The notes: generated by a model not told the origin, from the letters alone. A stretch of DNA of 64,000 nt from Paracoccus alkanivorans (GCF_003697785.1 NZ_QOKZ01000002.1:620001-684000); one strand, 5' to 3'. Positions 8,531-18,454 are shown, numbered from the stretch's first letter. Program-made: numbers and translations.

Positions 8531-11500
8531 TTCGCCACCTTTGCCTTTGCGGCCAGGTCACGGGCGACAGAGAATGCCCCCTTGATGCGGTCGGCATCCG
8601 ATTTCCAGTCGCGGCGGAGGATGATCCTGTTATCGGTGACCTTCGCCAGCCCGCGCTGATCGGTCAGGAATTCCACCAGCCCGGCCGGGTTGGGGAACTT
8701 GTCGTTGTGGAACTGCACCGTCGCGCCCTTGGGTCCGGCATCGAGCCGGGCGATATTGGCGCGCTTGGCCATCGCCTTGATGCGGATCACCAGCAGCAGC
8801 GTGTTCACCTCTCGCGGCAGCGCGCCGAAACGGTCGATCAATTCGGCGGCAAAGCCTTCGAGCTCGACCTTGGTGGTCAGTTCGGCAAGGCGGCGATAAA
8901 GGCCTAGCCGCACGTCCAGATCGGGGATGTAATGTTCCGGGATCGTCACCGGCACGCCAAGATTCAATTGTGGCGCCCATTCATCCTCGGGCGTGCCCTC
9001 GATCTCGCCCGATTTCAGTTTGGCGATGGTTTCCTCCAGCATCGCCTGGTAAAGTTCGAAGCCGACCTCCTTGATATGGCCGGATTGTTCCTCGCCCAGC
9101 AGGTTCCCTGCCCCGCGCAGATCCAGGTCCTGCGAGGCAAGGTTGAAACCCGCCCCAAGGCTGTCGATGGCGCCAAGGAATTTCAGCCGCCGGATCGCCT
9201 GCGGGGTCAGGGGAGTCCGCGGTTTGGTGGTCAGGTAGCAATAGGCGCGGGTCTTGGAGCGCCCTACCCGGCCCCGGATTTGGTAAAGCTGCGCCAGTCC
9301 GAACATGTCCGAGCGCCAGACGACCATCGTGTTCGCCGTCGGAATGTCCAGGCCGCTTTCGACGATCGAGGTCGCCAGCAGCACGTCATGGCTGCCATCG
9401 TAAAAGGCGTTCATCCGCTGGTCCAGATCGCCAGCCGCCAATTGGCCATGGGCGACGATATAGGAGATTTCGGGGACGTTCTCGGCCAGCCAGTGCTCGA
9501 CATCGGGCAGGTCCGACAGGCGCGGCACGACGAAGAAGCTTTGCCCGCCACGGTATTTCTCGCGCAGCAGCGCCTCACGGATGGTCACGCTGTCGAATTC
9601 GCTGGCATAGGTGCGGATGGACAGGCGGTCCACGGGCGGCGTGCCGATGATCGACAGGTCGCGCACCCCGGTGAGTGACAGTTGCAGCGTGCGCGGGATC
9701 GGCGTTGCGGTCAGGGTCAGCACGTGGATATCGCTGCGCAACTCCTTGAGCCGTTCCTTGTGGGCGACACCGAAATGCTGCTCTTCGTCGATGACCAGCA
9801 GGCCAAGGCGCTTGAAGCGCACCGATTTGGCCAGCACGGCATGCGTGCCGACGACGATATCCACCGTGCCATCGGCCAGCCCCTCGCGGGTCTTTGCCGC
9901 ATCCTTGGCGCCGACGAAGCGTGACAGGGGACGGACGCTGATCGCGGTGCCGCGGAAACGTTCGGCAAAACTGTTGAAATGCTGGCGGGCCAGCAAGGTG
10001 GTCGGCGCGATGACTGCCACCTGCAGCCCTTGACTGGCGGCGACGAAAGCCGCGCGCATCGCCACCTCGGTCTTGCCGAAACCGACATCGCCGACGACCA
10101 GCCGGTCCATCGGACGGCCCGCCGACAGATCGTTCAACACATCCTCGATCGCCGCCGCCTGATCGTCGGTTTCGCTATAGGGAAAGCGAGCGGAGAAAGC
10201 CTGCCAGTCGTGATCCTCCGGCTCCAGCACCGGGGCGGGACGCAACAGGCGCTCGGCTGCGACACGCATCAGCTTGTCGGCGATCAGCTTGATACGCTCC
10301 TTCAGCCGCGCCTTGCGGGCCTGCCATGCGCCGCCGCCAAGCCGGTCCAGCAGCCCCTCTTCATGGCCATAGCGGCTGAGCAGCTCGATATTCTCGACCG
10401 GCAGATACAGGCGGTCGCCGCCCGCATATTCCAGCGCCACGCAATCATGCGGCACCCCGGCGGCCTTGATCGTTTCCAGCCCGGTATAGCGCCCGATACC
10501 ATGCTCGACATGCACGACCAGATCGCCGGGGGTGAGGCTTTGCGTGTCCTGCAGGAAATTCTCGGCCCGGCGGCGCTTCTTCGCCCCCCGGATCAGGCGG
10601 TCGCCCAGCACGTCCTGTTCCGAGATCACCGTCAACCGGCCAAGGGCGCGGCCATCCGCCGTGAAACCCTCTTCCAGCGGCCAGGCAGCCAGCCCCAGGG
10701 CACCGGGCACATCGGGCAGTTCACGGATGTCACCGATCATCTGCGCACCGGTGACGCCCTCATCCGAGATCAGCCCGGCCAGACGGTCGCGGGCACCATC
10801 GGAAAAGCTGGCGATGACGACGCGGCCATCTTTTCGCAGATTCTTGATATGATCCGACAGCGCCTTGAACAAATTGGTATTTTCAGATTGACGTTCGGGT
10901 GCGAAATTACGCCCCGGCCGTCCGCCCGCATCCAGGACACCCGGCCCCGGAGGCTGGGGCAGCACCGACAGGCGCAGCACACGATGCGGGGCGAGCCAGT
11001 TGTTCCATTCCTCTTCGGTCGGAAACACCGCGTCGGGCGGCACCGGCTTGTAGACGGTATCGCTGCGTCCCTTCATCGCCATCGCCTCGCGGCGGGCCTG
11101 GAACTGTTCGCGGATCATTTCGCGCCGGGCATCGATCACCTGCCCGACATGGTCGTCCATCACGACGGAGGCGCCGGGAAGATAGTCGAAAAGGCTCTCC
11201 ATCCGGTCGTGGAACCATGGCAGCCAATGCTCGACCCCCGACATCTTGCGGCCTGCGCTGACGCCTTCATAAAGCGGGTCGTTGCTGCCTCCCCCGTATT
11301 CGGCGCGGTAGTTCTGGCGGAACCGGGTGATCGCGGGCTCGTCGAGGATGACCTCGGACATCGGCGCGATCTCGACGCGCGAGAGCTTTTCGGTGGTCCG
11401 CTGGCTGACTGGATCGAAGCGGCGCGCACCGTCCAGAACATCGCCGAACAGGTCCAGCCGGATCGGCCCGGATTCGCCCGGCGGGTAGATATCGATGATG

Positions 11501-11985
11501 CCGCCACGGATGGCGTAGTCGCCGGGCTCGGTCACGGTCGGCGATTGCACGAAGCCCATCCGGATCAGGAAATCGCGCAGCCCCGCCTCGTCGATGCGGT
11601 CACCGACACGCGCGGCGAAACTGGCTCCGCCAACCAGTTCACGGGCCGGAACCCGCTGCAGCACCGCGTTCAGCGTTGTCAGCAGGACGAACGGCCCCTT
11701 GACCGCCCCCTGAGCCAGACCGGCCAGTGTCGCCATGCGTGCCGCCTGTATCGCGGGTGCGGGCGAGACGCGGTCATAGGGCGTCGTATCCCATGCCGGG
11801 AAATCCAGTACGGCCAGCTCCGGTGCCAGGAACCCGAGCGCCGCCCGCATCGCCGCCATCCGGCGGTCGTCGCGGGCGATATGGATGACCGGAGCCCCGC
11901 CGTTTTCGGATCGCGCCGCTTCGCGGGCGATCAGGGCGGCGTCGTAGCCCTCGGGCGCGCCGGAAAGGATCAACTGGTCAGACAT
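8527..11985 (-). CDS. mfd: transcription-repair coupling factor
   Basis: 1152 residues, normal for Mfd. It removes RNA polymerase stalled at DNA lesions and recruits UvrA. Domain order: UvrB-like N-terminal domains (about 1-350), the polymerase-interacting CarD-like domain around residues 480-550 (LTPGDLVVHVEHGIGRYTG), then SF2 motor domains with Walker A GDVGFGKTE, the VIDEEQHFG box, LTATPIPRT and QIRGRVGRS, and a C-terminal regulatory domain. It heads a leftward mfd-pabB-pabC unit. Confidence 0.97.
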   Translation of the reverse strand: MSDQLILSGAPEGYDAALIAREAARSENGGAPVIHIARDDRRMAAMRAALGFLAPELAVLDFPAWDTTPYDRVSPAPAIQAARMATLAGLAQGAVKGPFVLLTTLNAVLQRVPARELVGGASFAARVGDRIDEAGLRDFLIRMGFVQSPTVTEPGDYAIRGGIIDIYPPGESGPIRLDLFGDVLDGARRFDPVSQRTTEKLSRVEIAPMSEVILDEPAITRFRQNYRAEYGGGSNDPLYEGVSAGRKMSGVEHWLPWFHDRMESLFDYLPGASVVMDDHVGQVIDARREMIREQFQARREAMAMKGRSDTVYKPVPPDAVFPTEEEWNNWLAPHRVLRLSVLPQPPGPGVLDAGGRPGRNFAPERQSENTNLFKALSDHIKNLRKDGRVVIASFSDGARDRLAGLISDEGVTGAQMIGDIRELPDVPGALGLAAWPLEEGFTADGRALGRLTVISEQDVLGDRLIRGAKKRRRAENFLQDTQSLTPGDLVVHVEHGIGRYTGLETIKAAGVPHDCVALEYAGGDRLYLPVENIELLSRYGHEEGLLDRLGGGAWQARKARLKERIKLIADKLMRVAAERLLRPAPVLEPEDHDWQAFSARFPYSETDDQAAAIEDVLNDLSAGRPMDRLVVGDVGFGKTEVAMRAAFVAASQGLQVAVIAPTTLLARQHFNSFAERFRGTAISVRPLSRFVGAKDAAKTREGLADGTVDIVVGTHAVLAKSVRFKRLGLLVIDEEQHFGVAHKERLKELRSDIHVLTLTATPIPRTLQLSLTGVRDLSIIGTPPVDRLSIRTYASEFDSVTIREALLREKYRGGQSFFVVPRLSDLPDVEHWLAENVPEISYIVAHGQLAAGDLDQRMNAFYDGSHDVLLATSIVESGLDIPTANTMVVWRSDMFGLAQLYQIRGRVGRSKTRAYCYLTTKPRTPLTPQAIRRLKFLGAIDSLGAGFNLASQDLDLRGAGNLLGEEQSGHIKEVGFELYQAMLEETIAKLKSGEIEGTPEDEWAPQLNLGVPVTIPEHYIPDLDVRLGLYRRLAELTTKVELEGFAAELIDRFGALPREVNTLLLVIRIKAMAKRANIARLDAGPKGATVQFHNDKFPNPAGLVEFLTDQRGLAKVTDNRIILRRDWKSDADRIKGAFSVARDLAAKAKVAK

Positions 11986-12022
11986 GGGGCGTCAGGTAAA
12001 GTGCGGGGCGGCGGTGTCAAGG

Positions 12023-12592
12023 TCACATCCCGTTCGGATGCATCAGCGACCAGAGCACCCCCCACAGCGCGGTGATCGCCACGGCGAGAATCGACAGAAG
12101 CGTGACCAGCCTGCGATGCCAGTTCATGCACCGAACGACCTCTGCCGCGACAGCGGGCAATTGCCGCTCTGCGTGTTCGTCCTGCAACAGCGGCATGAGC
12201 CTGCGCGCCAGACGGACCCGCATCCAGAACAGGATTACGAAAGGCAACAGCAGCAAGGTCAGCGCCTGAGCCATCTCGAGATCGTAGCCAAAGCCCAGGC
12301 CTGCCAGCGAGGTCATCAGGAAGCCCGTCGCCGCCAGGATGACCACAGCTTCCCGATGTCCCAACCGCCAGCGCGGCAGGGTCAGGGACAGCCAGTTCAG
12401 CAATGCGACCATGGCGGGCCCGTCAGTCTCGTCGCGCGATAGCGCATGGCGGGCGCGCAGAAGGACCTCTACCGGCACCCCGATGATCTTTCGGCCACTG
12501 GACGACCACATGCCGATCACGGCCAGCCAGTACCAGATGGTCCCGAAAGAGCGGCTGTCCAGAAAACTGATAAATCCGTCGAATTGCGGCAC
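12023..12592 (-). CDS. hypothetical four-helix membrane protein
   Basis: 189 residues with hydrophobic segments near 18-38, 84-103, 107-126 and 163-182. The sequence near FGTIWYWLAVIGMWSSS and GVPVEVLLRARH resembles Rhodobacteraceae proteins that are sometimes labelled 'component of SufBCD complex'; I know of no direct evidence for that label and no suf gene is nearby. It starts at GTG 12592 with AAGGAAC upstream. It sits 37 bases before the mfd start and may be the first gene of that unit. Confidence 0.65.
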   Translation of the reverse strand: MPQFDGFISFLDSRSFGTIWYWLAVIGMWSSSGRKIIGVPVEVLLRARHALSRDETDGPAMVALLNWLSLTLPRWRLGHREAVVILAATGFLMTSLAGLGFGYDLEMAQALTLLLLPFVILFWMRVRLARRLMPLLQDEHAERQLPAVAAEVVRCMNWHRRLVTLLSILAVAITALWGVLWSLMHPNGM

Positions 12593-12698
12593 GCGGCAGG
12601 TTCCTTGTCCTTGGTCGCGCGCGACCTTAGAACGGCTTCAGGCGAAGGAAAAGCCGATCCGGCTGCGCTTTCGCCCAGACATCGATGAGGATACCGCC

Positions 12699-13694
12699 AT
12701 GGCCAGCCCGATCATTGCCCCCTTTCCCTCCACGCGGCTACGCCGGATGCGCCGCACGGCAAATCTGCGTGCCATGATCTCGGAAACCGATCTGAGCGCC
12801 GCCAACCTGATCTGGCCGATCTTCGTCACCGAAGTCGCGGGCGCGGAGGGCGAGATCCCCTCGATGCCCGGGGTCGAGCGGTTGACATTGGACGGAGCGA
12901 AGCGGGCGGCGGAGCGGGCGGCCCGGTTGAACATTCCGGCAATCTGCATCTTTCCGCATTCCGACCAGGAACTTAAGACGGAAAGCTGCGAACGCGCATG
13001 GGATCCGGACAATATCGGCAACCGCGCCATCCGCGCCATCAAGGAGACGGTGCCGGAACTGGCGGTGATGACCGATATCGCGCTGGATCCCTATAATATC
13101 AACGGCCATGACGGTTTCGTCGTCGATGGCGAGATCCTCAATGACGAGACGGTCGAGGCGCTGGTCAAAATGGCGCTTGCGCAGGCCGAGGCCGGGGCCG
13201 ACATCCTCGGACCGTCGGACATGATGGACGGCCGGATCGGCGCATTGCGGGCCGCGCTGGAGCTTGAAGGTTACAAGGATGTGGCGATCCTGTCCTATGC
13301 GGCAAAATTCGCCAGCGCCTTCTATGGGCCGTTCCGCGACGCGGTGGGCGCTTCGGGGCGGCTGGTCGGCGACAAGAAGACCTATCAGATCGATCCCGGC
13401 AACCGGCAGGAGGCACTGCGCTGCGTCGCCCGCGACCTGACCGAGGGGGCGGACATGGTCATGGTGAAGCCCGGCATGCCCTATCTGGATATCTGCCGCG
13501 AGGTGAAGGATCGCTTCGAGGTGCCGACATTCGCCTATCAGGTCAGTGGCGAATACGCGATGCTGGAAGGAGCGATCCGCAATGACTGGCTGTCGCGTGA
13601 CGTGATGCTGGAAAGCCTTCTCGCCTTCCGGCGTGCCGGCTGCGACGGGGTTCTCAGCTATTTCGCGCCCGCCGTGGCCGAAATGCTGGCATGA
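12699..13694 (+). CDS. hemB: porphobilinogen synthase (delta-aminolevulinate dehydratase)
   Basis: 331 residues. Condenses two 5-aminolevulinates to porphobilinogen in haem synthesis. Both active-site lysines are present, in LSYAAKFASAFYGPF and MVMVKPGMPYLDI. The metal site reads MTDIALDPYNINGHDG, with Asp and Ala where zinc enzymes have cysteines, so this is the Mg-dependent, zinc-independent type. ATG 12699 follows GATGAGG; the frame is open further upstream but that part is not HemB-like. hemA, whose product it uses, is 12 kb away. Confidence 0.96.
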   Translation: MASPIIAPFPSTRLRRMRRTANLRAMISETDLSAANLIWPIFVTEVAGAEGEIPSMPGVERLTLDGAKRAAERAARLNIPAICIFPHSDQELKTESCERAWDPDNIGNRAIRAIKETVPELAVMTDIALDPYNINGHDGFVVDGEILNDETVEALVKMALAQAEAGADILGPSDMMDGRIGALRAALELEGYKDVAILSYAAKFASAFYGPFRDAVGASGRLVGDKKTYQIDPGNRQEALRCVARDLTEGADMVMVKPGMPYLDICREVKDRFEVPTFAYQVSGEYAMLEGAIRNDWLSRDVMLESLLAFRRAGCDGVLSYFAPAVAEMLA

Positions 13695-13765
13695 TAGGTC
13701 CGTCTCGCGTATCCTGCCGCCAACGGGCCGCCAAGGAGCCCGATCACAGAAGCGAGGCGAAAAAG

Positions 13766-14389
13766 ATGGGCAGTTTCGAAAAAATGACCCGCCGCAAAAT
13801 GCTGGCGACGGGCGGGGCCATGTTGGCCGTGGCAGGATGCAGCAACGCGGTCGGCAACAATGCGGCGTCCCGGCTGGATGCGCGCGTGGACCAGACGCAT
13901 CAATACCTGATGCAAACCTATCCCAGTGCAGCATCGATGGTGCAGAACGCCAAGGGCGTGCTTTACATGCCGCTGATGACCGAGGCGGCCATCGGAGTCG
14001 GCGGCGCCTATGGTCAGGGCGCATTGCGGATCGGCGGGGCGACGGTGGACTATTACTCCGCCACGCGGGCCACGCTCGGCTTCCAGCTTGGCGCGCAGCA
14101 ATATGCACATGTGCTGATCTTCCAAAGCGATGCCGCGCTGGCCGCGTTCCGCGCCGCCCCCGGTTGGGTCGCCGGAGCGAATGCCTTCTACGCCATTCCG
14201 GCTGGCGGCATGGCGATGGGGGCGGACACGGTGACCGCCCAGTATCCGGTGGTCGCGCTGATCTTCGGTCAGGCAGGGCTGATGGCCGGAGCGGCTATCG
14301 AAGGCACGAAATATACCCGCGTCATTCCCTCGTCGCTCGGCGACATGCGCTTTGGCGGTCTTGGCCTGCCCATGAGGCAGCCGGGCTGA
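13766..14389 (+). CDS. SYLF/YSC84-domain lipoprotein
   Basis: 207 residues. The N-terminus MTRRKMLATGGAMLAVAGC contains a Tat-like RR pair, a hydrophobic core and the lipobox LAVAGC, so it should be a lipid-anchored periplasmic protein. The rest (AKGVLYMPLMTEAAIGVGG, GLMAGAAIEGTKYTR) fits the SYLF/Ysc84 domain, known to bind lipids in eukaryotes; its bacterial role is not defined. ATG 13766 follows GAGGCGAAAAAG. It lies 71 bases after hemB on the same strand. Confidence 0.8.
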   Translation: MGSFEKMTRRKMLATGGAMLAVAGCSNAVGNNAASRLDARVDQTHQYLMQTYPSAASMVQNAKGVLYMPLMTEAAIGVGGAYGQGALRIGGATVDYYSATRATLGFQLGAQQYAHVLIFQSDAALAAFRAAPGWVAGANAFYAIPAGGMAMGADTVTAQYPVVALIFGQAGLMAGAAIEGTKYTRVIPSSLGDMRFGGLGLPMRQPG

Positions 14390-14398
14390 GATCCGGCG

Positions 14399-15205
14399 TT
14401 ACAGCACCTGGGCCGTCACCGGATCGGCCAGGCAGCGCCCGCCGTCGACGGTGATGATCTGGCCGGTCACGAAGCGCGACCCCTCGCTGACAAGGTAGAG
14501 CGCCGTGTCAGCGATCTCTTCGGCGCCCGCGATCCGGCCCAGGGGCGTGCCGGCGATGATCTGGCCGCGCAGCTCGCCATCTTCCTTCAGCGCGCATTTC
14601 AGCTCGTGCGACATGACGCTGCTGAAACTGACCCCGTTCACGCGGATACGGTATGGCGCCAAAGTCAGCGCCAGCCCCCGCGTCGCCTGTTCCTGTGCCG
14701 CGCAGGCGATGGAATAGCCCAGCATCGCCGGAACCGGCCGGGTTGCCGCCAGCGTCGAGATATTGACGATGGCCCCGGTCTGGGAGACCTCCTCCTGCTC
14801 TTCGGCCTGCTTGATCATCCGCTTGGCCACCATCTGCGACAGGCGCAGCACCGAGATCGTGTTCTGCCGCAGCATCTCTTCGAGCACGCCCGGATCGGTG
14901 TCCAGCGGATCCGATCCCTTCACGAAACGATGCGCATTCACAAGGATGTCGATGCGATCAAAGGCATCGAGCGTCGCCGAAAGCAGGTTCGCCATCGCCA
15001 GACGCTCTGACATGTCGCCCGCGAAATAGCGGACCGGATCCTTTTCGAGATCGTAATCCGACATCTGCGATTCCAGCGCCGCCTCGTTGCAATCGGCAAA
15101 CATGACATTGGCGCCGCGTTCGACGAAATGCTTGGCTATGGCCAGACCGATACCACGCCCCGCCCCGGTCACGATGGCGGTCTTGCCCTGGATGGATAGG
15201 CTCAT
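14399..15205 (-). CDS. short-chain dehydrogenase/reductase with altered active site
   Basis: 268 residues with a Rossmann fold: TGAGRGIGLAIAKHF binds NAD(P) at the N-terminus and TGQIITVDGGRCL lies near the end. The active-site stretch is abnormal: the YxxxK motif reads YSIAC, so the catalytic lysine is cysteine (TGC codon), and the NNAG motif reads VNAHRF. Serine and tyrosine are still there. It may be a weak enzyme, a cofactor-binding regulator, or use another residue. Its ATGA overlaps the stop of the methyltransferase gene, so the pair is translationally coupled. Confidence 0.85.
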   Translation of the reverse strand: MSLSIQGKTAIVTGAGRGIGLAIAKHFVERGANVMFADCNEAALESQMSDYDLEKDPVRYFAGDMSERLAMANLLSATLDAFDRIDILVNAHRFVKGSDPLDTDPGVLEEMLRQNTISVLRLSQMVAKRMIKQAEEQEEVSQTGAIVNISTLAATRPVPAMLGYSIACAAQEQATRGLALTLAPYRIRVNGVSFSSVMSHELKCALKEDGELRGQIIAGTPLGRIAGAEEIADTALYLVSEGSRFVTGQIITVDGGRCLADPVTAQVL

Positions 15206-16209
15206 CTGCGCCCCCTTTGCCGATTGCCGCCACGGCCCGCGCCGCTGGCCTCGAACAGTTTGAAACGATTGTCGCCGCCGATCTCGGTCACCTGCGCGAA
15301 ATGCCCGCGCAGCACGGTTTCATAGGGCAGGTGGCGGTTGGCTACCATCCACAACCGCCCCGCCCCGGTCAGCAGACCCGCCGCAGCCGCGATGAACGCC
15401 GCGCCCAGTTTCGGATCGGCATCGCGGCCAAGATGGAAAGGCGGGTTCATGATCACGCCGTTGACCGGCTCGGGCAGCTCGAAATCCCGTGCGTCGGCCC
15501 AATGAAACCGTGCGCGCGTATCGGAAATATTGTCGCGGGCCGATTGCAGGGCTGCGTAATCGGCCTCGACCAGATGGATCACCTCGACGCCCGGATGGGT
15601 CAGCGCCTGGGCCGCCAGCCAGCCCCAGCCAGCCCCCATATCGACCAGCCGGGTCGGCAGACGTTCGGGAAGGTGGCGAGCAAGCAAGGCCGAGCCCGGA
15701 TCAATCCCATCCGCCGAAAAGACACCGGGTCTGGTCACGAAACCCGGCGCGACCTCGGCCGGGCGGGCGCCCCAGTCATCAGGCACCCATTCCCCTCCGG
15801 GTAACGTGACACGAAAAATCTTGCCATGCGCCTTGCTGTGAACCTCGTCCACGTCGCAAAGCGCCCGCAGCTCCTTCAGGATGGAATCGACCCCGTCGGT
15901 CTTTTGGCCATCGATCCACAGTGCCCCGCCCGGTGTCAGGCGCTCTACAGCGGCTGCGATACGGGCCCGGGCCGCGGGCTTGGCACGCGGCAGGATCACG
16001 ACGGCCGTTCCGAAATGGCCATCGATCCGCGGGGCGACATCGAAACCGCGCGTGCTCAGCATGCGGTGATCGGGAAACATTCCCTGCTCGATCCGGGTTC
16101 GTGCCGGGTCGAGCGGCGACAGGTCATCACCGCCACCTGCGCCCAAAACCAGCACGTCGCCCCCGGGATGGCCATCCGGGAAGGCCAGTTGCAATCGAGT
16201 TCCGGTCAC
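15202..16209 (-). CDS. class I SAM-dependent methyltransferase, RsmC/RlmG-like
   Basis: 335 residues made of two related halves. The C-terminal half has the SAM-binding loop VDMGAGWGWLAAQAL and the motif GVIMNPPFHLG, the NPPF signature of N2-guanine/N6-adenine methyltransferases; the N-terminal half lacks these, as in RsmC and RlmG, which methylate rRNA guanines. 16S rRNA is the most likely target. It starts at GTG 16209, three bases after the clpS stop, and overlaps the SDR gene by four bases. Confidence 0.82.
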   Translation of the reverse strand: MTGTRLQLAFPDGHPGGDVLVLGAGGGDDLSPLDPARTRIEQGMFPDHRMLSTRGFDVAPRIDGHFGTAVVILPRAKPAARARIAAAVERLTPGGALWIDGQKTDGVDSILKELRALCDVDEVHSKAHGKIFRVTLPGGEWVPDDWGARPAEVAPGFVTRPGVFSADGIDPGSALLARHLPERLPTRLVDMGAGWGWLAAQALTHPGVEVIHLVEADYAALQSARDNISDTRARFHWADARDFELPEPVNGVIMNPPFHLGRDADPKLGAAFIAAAAGLLTGAGRLWMVANRHLPYETVLRGHFAQVTEIGGDNRFKLFEASGAGRGGNRQRGRR

Positions 16210-16212
16210 GGC

Positions 16213-16542
16213 CTACTCTTTTTCCATGGTGCATTGCAGCGGATGCTGCTGGCGCCGGGCCAGCTCCATCACCTGCGCAACCTTTGTCTCGGCGACCTCA
16301 TGCGAAAAGACGCCAACCACGGCAATCCCCTTGCGGTGAACGGTCAGCATGATCTCGATCGCCTGAGCATGGGTCATGTTGAACAGGCGTTCCAGGACAT
16401 GGACGACGAATTCCATCGGGGTAAAGTCGTCATTCAGCATCAGGACCTTGTACATCGGCGGTCGCTGCGATTTCATACGCGGCTTCACCACCAGATCGGA
16501 CTGTTCGTCCGGGTTGTTCGGGTCGGTCATCCAATGCGTCAT
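16213..16542 (-). CDS. clpS: ATP-dependent Clp protease adaptor
   Basis: 109 residues from the chosen start. Delivers N-degron substrates to ClpAP. The core [20 protein letters not shown] carries the NDD/TPMEFV residues that grip the N-terminal residue, and [12 protein letters not shown] and [10 protein letters not shown] match the ClpA-binding face and conserved end. The start is uncertain: ATGs at 16590, 16542 and 16530 are in frame and none has a strong Shine-Dalgarno site; 16542 gives the usual unstructured N-terminal length. First gene of clpS-methyltransferase-SDR. Confidence 0.93.
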   Translation of the reverse strand: MTHWMTDPNNPDEQSDLVVKPRMKSQRPPMYKVLMLNDDFTPMEFVVHVLERLFNMTHAQAIEIMLTVHRKGIAVVGVFSHEVAETKVAQVMELARRQQHPLQCTMEKE

Positions 16543-16739
16543 CGCGGTTAAGCTCTGGCCTTTCGCGGATTGACGGGCATTCGCAATCATTGCCAAGCCC
16601 TGCTTTCCTTGGGCGAAATATAGTCAAATTATGCCGGGATGAAAGCCCCCGGATGATCTGACCGCACCGCCGGGACGCTGTATTTCCGAATGGACGATCC
16701 GCCGCCGGAAACGCGCAACAAAATATGTAAAATGCGAGG

Positions 16740-16768
16740 TTTTCTGAATTATCCAGTCATGCTATAGT
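16740..16768 (+). promoter_or_regulatory. putative promoter of the DD-carboxypeptidase gene
   Basis: TATAGT at 16763-16768 is a good -10 box and is preceded by TG one base upstream (extended -10). The -35 region (TTTTCT, 17 bases upstream) is poor. The surrounding 60 bases are clearly more A/T-rich than the average here. It lies 64 bases before the GTG start. Confidence 0.5.
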
Positions 16769-16831
16769 CAAAACATTAACAATTGGCGTGCGATAAACGA
16801 CGCGCCGCATGAGGCAGAAGAGACCGCGACA

Positions 16832-18454
16832 GTGACCCTATTTTCCCAGACAGCCCGGCTGTGGGCACTGATCCTGCTGGCCGTATTGGCCCCCACGACA
16901 TTGTCGGCTGCGCCTTTCGCCGCCTATGTCATGGACGCAAGGACAGGACAGCCCATCTATAAGCAGAACGAGGACACCAAGCTTCATCCGGCGTCCCTGA
17001 CCAAGATGATGACCCTTTATCTGGCATTCACGGCTGTCGAGAGGGGGCAGGTCCGGCTGGACAGCAAGTTTCCGATCTCTTCGAACGCCGCGGCCGAGCC
17101 TCCCTCGAAGCTGGGGCTGAAGGCCGGGCAACAGATCGAGTTACGTTACCTGATCCGCGCGGCGGCGATCAAATCCGCCAATGATGCCGCCACCGCCATC
17201 GGTGAGGGGCTGGCAGGCTCCGAAGCAGCCTTTGCCCAGCAGATGACGCAGATGGCCCGTGCCCTTGGGATGAACAATACCCAGTTTCGCAACGCCAACG
17301 GCCTGACGCAGGACGGGCATTATTCGACCGCCCATGACATGACGATTCTCGGGCGGCGGTTGTTTTACGATTTTCCCCAGTATTACAACCTGTTCTCGCG
17401 TCGTTCGGCGGATGCGGGGATCACCACTGTCTCTTCGACGAACAAGCGTTTCCTCGATGGTTATCCCGGCGCCGACGGGATCAAGACCGGATATACGCGG
17501 GCGGCAGGCTTCAACCTGACCGCCTCGGCCAGCCGCGGCAACAAGCGGCTGATCGGAACCGTATTCGGCGGCACCTCGACCGCGCAGCGCAACCAGGTCA
17601 TGGCGCAATTGCTGGATTCGAGCTTCAGCCGCGTGCCAAGCCGCGTGCGGGAGGTTCGCCCCGGACCGCCTCCCACGATGACGCAGCGGATCGTGCGCCG
17701 CGCAAAGGTCGAGCCGAAGCTCGCCGCGCTTCAGCCGCAACCGCAGGAACTGACGCTCAACGCTTCCGCGCCGCCCGAGCCGGCAATGCGCGCCTTGCCC
17801 AGCACGACAACCAGCGCGGCAGCGCGGCCCCAGGCCATGAGCCAGCTGGCACTAAGCGTCAGCCCGCGCCCCCAACTGCGCCCGAACGCGACGGCGGAGG
17901 CCGTCGCAAAGGCGGTGCAAATGGCAGTGGCCTCGGATGATTCAGCCGCATCGGCCAGTCCGGCCGCACCGGTGCTCGCGAACTCTTCCCGACCGGTTCC
18001 GGCACCCCGCTCGCGCGGCAGCAGCGATCCGGGCGATGCCAGCACGGCCGCAGTTCTGGCCGATGCGGCGCCAGCCCCGCAGGCCGGCTCGGACTCGCTC
18101 GCCCTCATGGCCTCGACTCCGCCGGAACCGCGTTCGGACAGGGTCATCGTCGCCGCGATGGGGGAAGGCGATATTGCCGATCCCGCCGCGCTCGAGATCG
18201 TGTCACGCGCTGAAAACAGCGGCCGTCATTGGGGCGTGGTTCTTGGCCTTCATCGCTCGAAAGCCGCGGCCGACGAGCTGCTGTTGCAAACCGCCTTGCA
18301 AAGCGGGGATGTGCTGGAAAATGCAAATCGCCATGTCGCCGACACCCTGCGCGGTTTCGAGCCGAGTTTCGCGAACCTGACCAAGGCCGATGCGCAGCTT
18401 ACCTGCGACCGGCTGCAGGCAAAACAGCAGGAATGCCGGGTCGTCGGCCCCTGA
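16832..18454 (+). CDS. dacC: D-alanyl-D-alanine carboxypeptidase with C-terminal SPOR domain
   Basis: 540 residues. Trims the terminal D-Ala from peptidoglycan stem peptides in the periplasm. A signal peptide (LWALILLAVLAPTTLSAAP) is followed by the penicillin-binding motifs SLTK (in HPASLTKMMT), SAN (KSAND) and KTG (DGIKTGYT). A long Ala/Pro/Ser linker (about residues 270-435) leads to a SPOR-like domain (HWGVVLGLHRSKAAADELLL), which binds denuded septal glycan, implying action at the division site. It starts at GTG 16832. The gene symbol is by family; dacA/dacF are alternatives. Confidence 0.9.
   Translation: MTLFSQTARLWALILLAVLAPTTLSAAPFAAYVMDARTGQPIYKQNEDTKLHPASLTKMMTLYLAFTAVERGQVRLDSKFPISSNAAAEPPSKLGLKAGQQIELRYLIRAAAIKSANDAATAIGEGLAGSEAAFAQQMTQMARALGMNNTQFRNANGLTQDGHYSTAHDMTILGRRLFYDFPQYYNLFSRRSADAGITTVSSTNKRFLDGYPGADGIKTGYTRAAGFNLTASASRGNKRLIGTVFGGTSTAQRNQVMAQLLDSSFSRVPSRVREVRPGPPPTMTQRIVRRAKVEPKLAALQPQPQELTLNASAPPEPAMRALPSTTTSAAARPQAMSQLALSVSPRPQLRPNATAEAVAKAVQMAVASDDSAASASPAAPVLANSSRPVPAPRSRGSSDPGDASTAAVLADAAPAPQAGSDSLALMASTPPEPRSDRVIVAAMGEGDIADPAALEIVSRAENSGRHWGVVLGLHRSKAAADELLLQTALQSGDVLENANRHVADTLRGFEPSFANLTKADAQLTCDRLQAKQQECRVVGP

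Noticed and set aside
9979..12075. Open frame of nearly 700 codons on the plus strand opposite mfd
   Set aside because: Composition (Gln/His/Arg/Pro-rich, no domain) is the mirror image of a high-GC gene; mfd is certain on the other strand.
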